From contig RQOL01000024.1 in NCBI GenBank assembly GCA_013076295.1, positions 2,495,158-2,559,157 of the forward strand: a DNA stretch of 64,000 bases, in the 5' to 3' direction. The translations under genes were made by a program, and so were the position numbers. Each line of letters begins with the position of its first letter. Within the stretch, counting starts at the first letter, position 1. Origin of the DNA: Sanderia malayensis. Taxonomy: Eukaryota > Cnidaria > Scyphozoa > Semaeostomeae > Pelagiidae. Below, one piece after another: positions 53,433-64,000 of this stretch. The notes beneath the pieces are model-generated. The model worked only from the letters and a program-made list of their open reading frames with translations, was not told where the DNA came from and did no database searches.

Positions 53433-56400
53433 ATGCGAATACGACCTGTTTGCATCATGGACTGTTGTTCACCAACTTCTCAACCTGCTTGTGCCTTCGT
53501 ACAGACAGATCCAAAGACTCCCTTCCAAACTTGCATCCCTCCAACATTATCGTCAGCTTCTTCGTCCTCACCAAAGGTACCACCATCACAGCCAGATATA
53601 TTCATCCATCGATGTTCCACTAGCATCGGCACTTCGTTATCAGCATTGTCGAATATGTGTGATGGCTGCTTGAAATGCGAACGAACTGCTAGTCCCGTGT
53701 TTAGCATTGCAAATAAGCCGTTTTCTCGCGCCGCACACCAAACAACTGTTCGCTATAATCTCCCATTAGTCGATAGTCGTTGTATAGATAATGGCGTCGT
53801 AGATTCTGATAGCATCATGGAGCAGCGACATGCCAGACCGTCGTCACCAAAGCATTCTTTCGAAGCCTACGAGGACAGCCCATCCAGACCAGCTCAGAGT
53901 TTCAAGACGTTCCCTGCTTTGACTCGCGATTTCTCGCCACCTCAGTGTTGGCAGAGCTCTTCGAAAAGCAATAACAAGGAATCTCTTATTCCAAACACTC
54001 CTGCTTTGGGTTTCTCCGAAGAAAGAGCGGACACGAATACGAAACAACACAGTTATATGGATGATAATGAGAGAAAAGACATGTTTCAAGAATCATGCTT
54101 TAATGTTCCTCCAAACAACATTCGATCATGGAAGCCTTTTGCAACTTCTGGTGAGTATAAGGATGTGTTGCCTCCCGTAAATTTTGCAGCCAAGTTAGTG
54201 ACTGATGAAGTCATAAAAAACGTTGGTAACTCAACTGATGATGTTGATAACGAGAAAGCTTGGCATCAAATGAGTGATGTAATTTCTAACAAAAACAATT
54301 CAGCCAGGAACGATCCAGGAAGACTTTCTTGTGAGCAATCACACAGAGTAATAAAGAAAGAAATTTCAAACGACGTTTATGCTGCACTTTCGAAAGATGT
54401 TTTTGATTTCAATTGGAGAGATATAGAGTATGTTTTGCGAAGTGAAAATAACTTAGAAGACGAAGATAATGGCATTGTTTACTTGGCAGATTTGCTGAAT
54501 TTTGATCAAGTGAAATTAAGACAACTGAGACCAGGGCTTAGACTATCAAACTATCATGAATCAGGCTTGGATTTTCAGAGCTCAAATAATCCCGATAATT
54601 CAATTTTGCTTAATATTGTGAGAAATGAACGATCTATAATGAAGAATATACTGCCCAATTTTTCTTGCCCTACGCCTGGGAGTTGTCAACCGAATATGAG
54701 TGACCGTCGTTACATGGCAATGACAGCAAGCACTGTACCATCGCATTTGGTCCAGAAACAAAGTTCTACTGAGCATAGAGACTCTTTAGTATCATCTCAT
54801 CGCTACACTCAGGCAGATAAAGATGAAATTGCTATAGCTAACGCATGTGCAGCACCTTGTGGAGGGAAAAGAGTTGAGCTGGATTCAGCAACTGCAACAC
54901 GCGAAAACTTTCGACAGGAAATGATAATTAGACCCAGATGCCTCTCCATTGGAGTCAGTTGCTCAAGAGATTCAACTTTCAACCTCTACACAGATCAATA
55001 TGGATCGAGTTTGCCAAATGGTATGGATGCTTCGAACGATGGCAGGACGTCGAAAGCATCGGAAAGCTCTTCCGAAACGCAAGCTGCTATTGGTGAGCAT
55101 GCTTTATCAAACACATAATATTGCTGTTAGATTGGGGGTGGAATGGGTTATAACCAGTTTTCTCTGAATATTAGTGTTCTTGGGAAAATACCGTAAATTA
55201 GGCTTTGCACCATAGTAAAACCTAATTCTTAATATAAGCTACTGTTGAAGGTATTGCAGAGAGAGAGGGGACTGTGAAAAGGAAATAATAAATAAACGTG
55301 ATTTCTTAGCAGCAGCAGGATACCTTGGGAGATCGAGAAATTTCCATATTGATCTCACACACAAGATGTTGGAAATTATTCCTTCCTGGTGTTTCTCAGT
55401 TTCACGTTATTGTTTCCACGTAGCACTGAATAATCCTGCGCATTGCCCATGGATCATCTCTTCTGATTCTTAACACGTGTAGCTGCCATGGAAATCTTCG
55501 AAATTAGATTTTCTAAAGATCTAAGTGGCTTTATTTGTAAAGACAGCCTATATTTAGCTTTCTCCCGTCAGGCGAGGCATTCACTAATAATCAAGGCATT
55601 TTAGGTCCTTTGTAATGCGAATCTCCTTCTCTGATCCCAACAATGTGAAACGCTTCCAGAATGAGACTGCGTGCAATTAAGCCTGTAAATGCAAGGTTTA
55701 TTTTTGACAAAATATTTTACCTCCACTGGGATTGTTTTTCATTTGAACTTGAATTCTGCACATTGTCTCATTATGATTTTGCTCAGAAGGCAATTGGTCA
55801 TTTTGTCTGCAACGAAAAGTCTGTAACCAAGGCAGATAATTTTGTTGTTTACTCACAGGCACTGTATCCAAGAGAAGAACTAAAAATAGACCACGTACTC
55901 AACGTAAGTTTCTTAATGCATTTTGAAATTAACCCTTTGTTCATTTCATTTCAATCCCTTTGTTTCTTTGTCATTCACAGTGAATTTTTAGTTCGCGGCT
56001 TGTTTTAATGTTTGGCATTTTTGCATTTTTGTTACAGGTTGACATAAGAAACACATTTTTTATTTAATTACAATATTTTTTATTTAATTACATTCAATGT
56101 TTGTGCAAGGAAGTGACCATTTTGCAGTGAAATTTTCAGTCAAGAAAGATTTCTTTATCATTAACTGTTGTTGTCTAAGTCAATCATCAGTTCTTGTAGT
56201 GCTGTAGATTCAATGGAGGGGGTTTATTTGAGGGTAGGGTTTACTCGAAGGCGGGGGGTTTTCGAGGATTACCCCTTCATTTTTAACTTTGGATTCCATG
56301 ACTTGTGTCATTTGATTTTCTTCTCTTATATGGATCTAACTTGTTCTTTTTCTAGCTAACCAATGCTTACATCTGTGGGAATTTCTGGCTAATCTTCTCA

Positions 56401-56750
56401 ACTGTGATCAGTTCTGTCCCAGATTCATATGCTGGACGCGTGAAGATGTTGGCGAATTCAAACTAAATCGTCCGGAAGATGTTGCAAATTTTTGGGGCCA
56501 GTCGAAAAAGAGGAAGAAAATGACGTATGAAAAGATGGCCAGGGCTCTTCGTTACTATTACAAGCACAACGTTCTTGAAAAAGTTCCTCATAAACGCTTG
56601 CATTTTCGATTTGGCAGCGCAATTTTACAGCATATTAGGAGAAATTATAATTGCTCACAAAGTAGCACAGGTATTACACAGAAGAATGAAGAATTTAACC
56701 AAGAGGTTTTTGAACAATCTGAAACACTAAATAAAGATATGGATTGTTAA
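53433..56750 (+). CDS. ETS-domain transcription factor, ELF/ESE-like
   Basis: Three exons: 53433-55092 (1,660 nt), 55859-55903 (45 nt) and 56356-56750, all joined in phase 1, giving 699 residues from the ATG at 53433. Residues 1-553 form a Ser/Asn-rich region without a Pointed domain that I can recognise. The micro-exon encodes a basic linker (KRRTKNRPRTQ) like the AT-hook stretch before the ETS domain in ESE factors. The ETS domain (about residues 575-660) starts LHLWEFLANLLN, contains CPRFICWTREDVGEFKL and the DNA-recognition helix MTYEKMARALRYYYKHN with both base-contacting Arg. The first half resembles ELF1/2/4 and the recognition helix EHF/ELF3, so I assign only ELF/ESE class. Upstream 5' exons cannot be excluded. 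Confidence 0.88.
55093..55858 (+). other. ETS gene intron 1
   Basis: No element recognised. The open frame 55661-56008 overlaps the micro-exon in another frame and is not coding by family evidence. Confidence 0.45.
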
Positions 56751-57487
56751 TATCCAGGGCTCGTTAATTTTGTTAATTTTTTTTATTTGTCTAGGGTGTG
56801 CCGGCGTGTCATTTCGTCTGTACCCTGGGTGTGTTTTTGTAACAAAGTGTTGAATTTTGTAACAGGTGTTATAATGACTTCGTTAAGAAGATGTTTGATG
56901 TAAAATTTACTATATATTTCGTCAATGTACAGTGCAATTGTTGCAATTGCAAAAACGACAACAAAAACGACAACAAAAACGACAAATGAAATATCTTGCA
57001 ATTTAGTCTGTAAGTGATTTATTTGTAATGTAAAATTTGCAGATTGTATTATTTTTCATTGTAAATTGTTTCACCATGAAAATGCGATGTTTATAGTGGT
57101 GCGGTCAAGTCTGTCAAACAGATCTTCGGTGAATACAGTACCAATGGGAAAAGAAATGTATTTGAGTTTAAGCTTTTTGGGGTTATCGAAGCGGCTGGGA
57201 CCTGAACCCCACCCCAACATTTTGATATTTGTGTTATTAACAATCAGACATTTAACAAATAGAACGTGCCTCGCGTGCAAAACACGGGTTTCTGCGAGAT
57301 TGAAAAGTTCCTCTTTCTTCCTTTGGTCTGTTTACATCGCCATCTTTTGCAGGTGGAATACGGCAAGCCAAAAAAACATCAACGATATAGTGCGGCTTTC
57401 AAGTTTACATAAAAACAATTATCTGTTCAGAAGAATGTCTTAGCTTATGCTTGGAATATTTAACTTCAACAGAAGTATATCCTTTCA
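56751..57487. other. Intergenic region between ETS and tomosyn genes
   Basis: Contains a short AACGACAAC/AAACGACAA repeat at about 56948-56985. Tomosyn promoter and 5' UTR presumably lie here, but no TATA box can be assigned. Confidence 0.4.
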
Positions 57488-60400
57488 ATGCCAGTACAAG
57501 GCAGCAGGCCTAAAGTACGGGCCCGAATCAGTGGCCTAAGAAATGTTTTTAGTGGAACTGCAAGCCAGCAGACTGCGAATAGTAACTTCGCACCTTCTTC
57601 ACCATCAATGCCTGACGAAGAAGACGGCATAGTGGACAGCCTTAATGCAGATGAACTTGTTTTAACTAAGGTATTCATATGAATTGTTCATTTTATTTTG
57701 CGTTGCTCGCTATAAATATTTTAAGTTATTGTGAATCCCACATCAACACTCCGGAATAAATCTCTGAAGTTTTGTCATGCCCAAAACCTACATTATATAT
57801 ATAGTTTAAAAGCATGTAAAGGGTTTATAATTTCTTTTATCTGGTAGCGAACAAAGCCAACATAAATACACAATTTTTATTTATATTCAAAAGAGAATGG
57901 AGACCATGTCATTATTCTTTCGTATGTTGTTGATAAGATCAATTTAACCTTCTTCGTCATCCAACGTAATCCAACGTAGGAATGATTTTAAATTTGTCCA
58001 TTGTATTTTTGCTTTGAAATATTAATAGCCATATTGGTATCTAGAGATCTGCCAATTTTTTATTTATTGTGGTGTTTAATTGCAAAGGACACCAAGCTAT
58101 TTGTCTTGAAATTATAAGAAATCATTGAGCAAGGAAGGAAGTTGTTTTTTTCATGGATTGTTCATGGAGACTTCTTTAGTCTCTATAAACAAAAAGATTG
58201 CCAACAAAACAATAAGATATGCCAGAACTTTCTCATCTTCACACAATAATGTGTCAGTAGTCTCTTTTTTGTCTGAAAAATGTCCAGGAGTATTGAAAAG
58301 ATAATTTGTTTTGAATCAAAAGTATGACGTTAATTGCACACCTTTAACAACAACTCTAATACAATTTGCTCACTTCGATATTTTGTGAGATAATTTCAAT
58401 AACATATTTGTGGCTGGTTTTATTTTATTCATTTTGAATAGGATTATAGATGACCAAGATAAGAAATGTAGAAAAATAATTTATTGGCAGAAGGGCAACT
58501 GTTACTATTTAACCACAACTTAACACAATGAAACAGCAAAATATTTTTTAGCTTTGTGTTATTTTTATCATTATTTTGATCTCATTGTAATTTGCAGCTT
58601 TAATCACACCAGCTCATACATTAGCATTAATCTTTAAATTCTATTTTGATTAAAATTGTTCCCAAAACCTATTTGCTTTAATTCCTAGGTTGGCAGATAT
58701 GGCTTTCCGTATCAAGCAACATGTCTTGCATTGGATCCGTTGCAGAAGCTCTTGGCTATCGGAACTGCAAACGGAGTGATAAGATTGTATCTTTTTCATT
58801 TCAAACTTGATATCAACATAATTTTAAACTCGTATTCACAAGCTGTATCCTGTTTCTTTTGATTTACTTTGCAAAACACACCCACAGCGTTTATACTTGA
58901 ATGGAACTACAGGTATCAAATTATTAACGATTATTAGTTCCTTGAAATAAATTTTCTTTTGTGTGGTATTTGGAAAAGAAAAGTAAAAATAGATTAATCG
59001 AATGCAGTATTTTTTAATCGTGAAACAATGAGCATATCTATCAAAAACAAAGCTCGAATTTCGATCACTTTGACTCAATGAATAATGTATGAGTTTAATT
59101 ATTTTGAGAAGTTTGCTGTTGACGTTGTAATCAACTATTATTTGGCAAGACATGCCAAGTAATAGTTGTTTACCTGAGAAGACCACATGTGAATAAATTA
59201 TTAACTAATTACAACTTTTTGGTTGCATTATGGCATTTTTATCACCATTTTTTTTCATTACGCTGGAAATACATTAAGGAAATGAGACCCAATATCAGAC
59301 AAGCTGAGAATAACCAGTAAAACTTGTTGTTAGCTCTGACATGTAGTCATGCACCTTTTGTTTGCCAGTCTTTAATGGTCTCAAGTCTACCTATTTCTGA
59401 AGACGACGGCTTTTCAATAATTGCCAGCCACACATCTCAGATTACTTGCATTGTTCTATTGCATTAAAAAATGTTTATGACAATGCGAAACAGACTTTTA
59501 TAATTGCATTAATTCAATTGAACATTATTTTTTTATAAGAAAAATATTTATAAGAAGGCTTAGGCTAAAATTTGCCAAAAAGCAATGGATATTTAAGAAT
59601 GACAATGCAAAACCTTGAGGCTCAGGAAAAGCTATTCTTGTTAAAAATTATTGTTATAACGCCCTTCTTTCTTGATGTTTAAGGAGAGGGGAGCGTTAAT
59701 TTAAAGCACTGAAGCGTGATTATATATAAGTTGTTGTTGTGTTGTTATCTAGCTTTAACACGTTGTTTTGAAGATGTGGAAAGCCTGGCGTGGAATGCCA
59801 TGTAAAACACACAACAAAAGCTGCAGTTGTTCAACTTGTCTTTCTTATCAATGAGGTGCGCAGTGCAGCCTATGTTCTCTATTACTTCTACCCACCCCTC
59901 CGAATATATCGACTTGTTCATTCTGATTAGACTCATTACATTGCATCCATGCGGTGCGTTCGTTGGACAACTCTGAACAGATGTGCAAATAATCGAGGCT
60001 CGTGCAACAAGTCTAGGGTTGCATCAGCTATCCATTCTTGAGCGCGTACGTTGGGAGCTGGGTCGAGACTGTTGTGACGTAGTTGATTAATGCATAATTT
60101 ATTCGTCTTTACCTTGCAGGGTGGGCTAATCAGTGCTTGTGACGATGCGAGTATCCATCTGTGGAATCTCAGACAAGCGCAGCCGGCGTTAATTCAGTCT
60201 TTGCGATTCAACAGAGAAAAGTGAGTAGCCCGATGTAGCGAGCGAACCTTATAAAGGGACCGGCCATTACTTCAAGGGACCGGCCAATACTTTAAACGGC
60301 CTTTCAAGGGAAGAATCCTTGCAAGACTTTATTAAACGGCTTTTCTCTTATTTGCAAGCCTTGATATTATCCTGCTACTTTTCAAACGGCAGCAAGGGAA

Positions 60401-63400
60401 TTCCATCCCCTCTCATTATTTTTATTTCAATCATCAAGAAAGCCGAGCTTTCTTCTAATTGATGAATGATTCTTTCTTTGATTTAGAATCACATGTATTC
60501 GACTACCCTATACAAGCAAATGGCTGTACGTTGGAACGGAAAGAGGAAATGTTTATATGGTCTGTGTGGAGACTTTCAAGATTTCTGGTTACGTCATCAG
60601 TTGGAACAAAGCTATCGAAGTGTATGAATTATTTGAGCAGCTACATTTACCTCCCCCCTTTCTCTTTCCTTTTCTCCATGGCAACTACTTTTCTTTCAAG
60701 CCAACTTCTTGTTGAAGAATATGATAATTACTCTTCTCTCATTGGATGACATAAATATGCACCACATGACGTTTTGTGTGGTGGACTTGCCTTCAAGTAT
60801 ACTTAATATTCTTTTCCTTAGTTGTTGTAGTTCCTTGTTCTGTTACCTTATATTGATTTACGCGAGTTGTCTTACTTCGTGTGAACACTCTGCAGAAATA
60901 CGTTTAACACTTCTTTCCTTTTATTTACACCAACTTCTTTCCTTTTCTCCATGCCAATCTCTATCCTTTTCTTTACACCAACTACTTTCCTTTTCTTTAC
61001 ACCAACTTCTTTCCTTTTCTCCATGCCAACCACTTTCCTTTTCTCTCTGTCCCACTTCTTTTCTCCATACCATTACCTCTGAATACACTTTCTACTCCTG
61101 CATTAACATTACACCATTTTTCTCTCAGGTCTTGCAAGACTCACCCTGGCCCTGTTTTAGAAATCGAAACCAACCCCGTCGACGAAAACAAGGTATCAAC
61201 AAACAATGTAACCCCAAATAACAAAATTTATACCATACAATACTTCATGATACCATTGCCAGTAAAAGCAATTACATCTATATCTATCATTCGTATAAAA
61301 CAGAACCCAGTAGTTTTATCCTTTCGTTATGAACATTCACTCGCCATATAAAGTTTTATGCTTTATGTTCAGTTGTATTGGTTGCAAGAAGCTTCGCACA
61401 ATGAGCCGTTGTTTACGTTTTGTTAATGGCGACCCTATGGCTTTGAGTACATTTTCCATGTTCATTTGTTTTTCTTCTAGCTTCTTATAACATTTGAAAG
61501 CGGGACATGTGTGCTCTGGGATCTCAGGTCGAAAGCCGTTCAACAAAGATACACAATGTCTAAGGTTCGACTTCACAATCCCATCCCTCACACCCCATCC
61601 CTCAGACCTCGTACCTTTCACTTGTTCCTTTATGCCCCGTCTCTCACATACCCCGTCTCTCGAACCCTCTTCCTTACACTTGTTCCTTTATGCCCCGTCT
61701 CTCAGACCCCGTCTCTCGAACCCTCTTCCTTACACTTGTTCCTTTATGCCCCGTCTCTCAGACCCCGTCTCTCACACCCCGTCCCCCACACTTCTTCCCC
61801 AGAACCCTGCACATTGTGATATCCAACCAGGAGTTTCTCATTCTCCTCATTTGTAGCATAACACATGGATATAGCTGTCATATATGCTTTGAATTGTTTT
61901 TCTAATATTTTGTTTGCCTGTGTTTTGCTTTCGTTAGGATAAAAAGCAAATATCTTGTTGTTCTTGGCATATGGAAGGCAAGCAGTTTATAACAGGACAT
62001 TGGGACGGCAGTATATCCACATGGAATTGGAAAAACTCGAAAAATCCAGAAGAAACAAATACTCCCCATGGTAAATCTCTCTCTATATTTGCCAGCCTCT
62101 TTTCCCTGCACTTGCCAGCCTCTCTATCGTTGTACTTACCAGCCTCTCTTTCATTGTACTTGCCAGCCTCTCTTTATACTTGTCAGCCCCTTTTCTTTAC
62201 ATTTTCTAATTTTTCCCTGCTATTTGCTAGTCCTGTTGAAAACACAACGGCGTGATATTCAGATCCAAACCTGACTACCCCAATGCAAGTACTTTCCTAT
62301 TCCCTTAATGATACCATAGGCTTTTGTGTCAACACTCTAAATTTTTCTTTTTTTATCAGCTAGTAAACAAGGACCTTTTTGCTCGTCAATTTCAAAACTT
62401 GCCTGGTATAGTGTGAAAGAAGGGTATGAACCATGCTTTTAAACATCAGAATATTGTATTGATATGTATCTTTGTGTTGTTACCTTGTTATCTCTTTTCT
62501 TAGCACATCAAGGCCCAAGTTTCATTTTAATTTGAATTTAATTTGAATTTAATTTCAATTTAATTCAGTTGCGCCTTTGTTTTCAGAGATCCTTGTATTG
62601 TCATCTTCTCCGGTGGTCTCGCTCAGGGGAACAATAAAAAGGGACTTACATTGCTACGAGGCAGATCCAAGATGCTGCTTCTTTCTGATTTCGTCATTGA
62701 CTTTGTGTGCTTATCCGGGACGCCATGGAGGCAGGGTGGGTTTCAAAATTACATTCGTTTCGGGTTTAGCCAGTATCTCCCTTTGTAATTAAGCTCATAT
62801 AGTCAAAGTATAATATAATATAATAATACCAAGTTAAAATAATAGTTATATATACATGATTCAGTTGATATAAGAAATAATTTAAAAAGTTCTTGCATCA
62901 TGCTATTAATTTTTTGTCTACAGGTTTTCAAGCACCGCAGATTGTCATAACACTGCTCAAGAATGAAATTGTTGTTTTTGATCTGTCAACTCTTCCAGCA
63001 CCAAGGTATGAAGTGTACATCTAATCCACAGCAATCTATAATAATCCACAGTGATCGATAGAAATCCACGATCGTCTGTAATTGTCCACAGTGATCGATG
63101 GTAATCCATAGTTACCGACAATAATCTACAACATCTATAATAATCCACAGTGATCGATAGTAATCCATAGTTATCTACAATAATCTACAGCATCTATAAT
63201 AATCCACAGTGATCGATAGTAATCCATAGTTATCTACCATAATCCACAGCATCTATTATAGTCCACAGTGATCGATATTAATCCACAGTTATCTACAATA
63301 ATCTACAGCCATCTATTATAATCTACAGCCATCTGTAATAATCCACAATAATCGATAGAAATCCACGGTCATTTATAATAATCTACAGTCATCTATCAAG

Positions 63401-64000
63401 CTCTATAGTAATCGGTTATAATTATTACTAGTCTGCAATCTACTTCGAAGATATCTTAATCTGGAATACCATGCTCTCGATTATTTAATATGATTTTGTT
63501 TTCAGCTTGCCTTGGTTTGAAATCCCATACACCTTTGGAATCCACGACTCTCCAATCACGTGCTTGCAATATTACCCAGAATGCCCTGCAGATTTGATTC
63601 CTGCCTTGATGCATAGTTTTTCTTCCATTAAGAAGACTCCCTCGGGTGCGGCGAAACAGGTACGCATATTCAGCAACAATGTAAGAACCTACTATGCTCC
63701 TGATGTTAACAATCTCCGGTGCTTCCAGTCCCCCGTATTTTGATTTTTTCTCAGTTAATGTCAATAGAATTTGTTTCTTATCACGGGTGTCTCTTAACAA
63801 TTTTTGCTGATAGAAATGGCTGATAACTGGAGGAGAGCTGGGTGAAGTTTCATACGAATCATCTCTTCTTGTCACCGGGTAAGTTATCAACCCCCTGGCT
63901 CCTATGTTATTTACCACTTGAAGCCAGTGTAAATTGCGATTGATAACGGGGGCTATGATACGGTATGATTTGTAACATTTTCATTTTTTTTGAAAACAGG
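57488..64000 (+). CDS. STXBP5: Tomosyn (syntaxin-binding protein 5), 5' part; truncated by window end
   Basis: WD40 protein of the Lgl/tomosyn family that binds syntaxin and inhibits SNARE-driven exocytosis. Exons: 57488-57670, 58689-58786, 59774-59855, 60120-60220, 60487-60621, 61129-61192, 61481-61564, 61938-62070, 62360-62423, 62587-62735, 62924-63005, 63506-63659, 63814-63878, then one base at 64000; phases all join. The product starts MPVQGSRPKVRARISG and covers the first WD40 propeller: GRYGFPYQATCLALDPLQK, GKPGVECHVKHTTKAA, ACDDASIHLWNLRQAQPA, SKWLYVGTERGNVYMV, GYVISWNKAIEVSCKTHPG, GKQFITGHWDGSISTWN, FSGGL and IHDSPITCLQYYP. Order and spacing match vertebrate tomosyn. The Lgl (LLGL) paralogue fits less well. 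The C-terminal propeller and R-SNARE-like tail are beyond the window. Confidence 0.94.
57671..58688 (+). other. Tomosyn intron 1 (1.0 kb)
   Basis: AT-rich; no element recognised. Confidence 0.45.
58787..59773 (+). other. Tomosyn intron 2 (1.0 kb)
   Basis: AT-rich; a short open frame on the minus strand (58836-59186) has no similarity. Its acceptor TTGTTTTGAAG lacks a strong pyrimidine tract. Confidence 0.45.
60915..61075. repeat. Pyrimidine-rich minisatellite
   Basis: Five to six units of about 25-30 bp such as CACCAACTTCTTTCCTTTTC and CTCCATGCCAAC, just before tomosyn exon 61129-61192. Confidence 0.8.
61610..61800. repeat. 58-bp minisatellite, about 3 copies
   Basis: CTTGTTCCTTTATGCCCCGT recurs at about 61621, 61679 and 61736 with CTCTCGAACCCTCTTCC between. 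It begins soon after the GTTCGA donor of exon 61481-61564. Confidence 0.85.
62085..62190. repeat. 27-bp minisatellite, about 4 copies
   Basis: GCCAGCCTCTCTTTCATTGT-type units start 15 nt after the donor of exon 61938-62070. Confidence 0.82.
63020..63410. repeat. AATCCACAG/GATCGATAG minisatellite, about 390 bp
   Basis: Units of about 20 bp (AATAATCCACAGTGATCGAT, AGTAATCCATAGTTATCTAC) are arranged in higher-order blocks of about 60 bp. They fill most of the intron between exons 62924-63005 and 63506-63659, starting about 15 nt after the donor. Confidence 0.88.
63730..63787. other. C5...GGG bracket, 58 nt
   Basis: In the tomosyn gene, starting 70 nt after the donor at 63659 and ending 27 nt before exon 63814. 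Confidence 0.5.
63891..63952. other. C5...G5 bracket, 62 nt
   Basis: In the tomosyn gene, starting 12 nt after the donor at 63878 and ending 47 nt before the next acceptor. Confidence 0.7.

Noticed and set aside
55661..56008. 115-codon open frame between ETS exons
   Set aside because: It overlaps the micro-exon in a different frame, has no similarity and does not join the flanking phases.
60709..61221. 170-codon frame in the tomosyn region
   Set aside because: It reads a pyrimidine minisatellite and then exon 61129-61192 in the wrong frame.

Overview
This window is animal nuclear DNA. It is AT-rich, has many short introns, and carries four intron-containing genes plus one intronless gene. 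The protein families (full-length dystrophin, IAP, ELF/ESE-type ETS factor, tomosyn, and a small Cid1-like nucleotidyltransferase), vertebrate-like domain order, TTAGGG-type interstitial repeats and many small inverted-repeat transposons suggest an invertebrate metazoan. An anthozoan cnidarian or another slowly evolving invertebrate fits best, but I cannot fix the species from sequence alone.

Layout. (1) Positions 97-41626 (+): most of a dystrophin gene. It enters at the end of the second calponin-homology domain and runs through a long spectrin-repeat rod, then WW, EF-hand-like, ZZ and coiled-coil domains. I reconstructed 55 exons whose phases join, giving about 3,590 codons in the window. 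One exon (21182-21568) encodes a PLAT/LH2 domain inside the rod, which known vertebrate and fly dystrophins lack. (2) 43191-45464: intergenic DNA with an array of 134-bp units. Each unit carries CRE-like, TGCGCA and CCAAT motifs plus a degenerate telomere-like tract, and the array ends about 110 bp before the next gene. (3) 45465-47348 (+): an intronless IAP with two BIRs, a UBA-like region and a RING. (4) 49904-48333 (-): a three-exon, 338-residue terminal nucleotidyltransferase. (5) 53433-56750 (+): an ETS factor with one very long N-terminal exon, a 45-nt micro-exon and an ETS-domain exon. (6) 57488-64000 (+): the 5' part of tomosyn (STXBP5/5L), truncated by the window end.

The genes do not form an operon or pathway. 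Dystrophin links cortical actin to the membrane glycoprotein complex, tomosyn regulates SNARE-dependent exocytosis, the IAP is an E3 ligase of apoptosis control, and the other two act in RNA tailing and transcription.

The introns hold two CAGT-ended MITE families (six and about seven copies), several fold-back elements and many minisatellites. They also hold an unexplained pattern: at least 14 intronic segments of 58-62 nt that begin with a C run and end with a G run, mostly close to splice sites, with unrelated interiors. No rRNA or tRNA gene was recognised, and CRISPR does not apply. Coordinates were read by eye, so splice positions may be off by a base or two.
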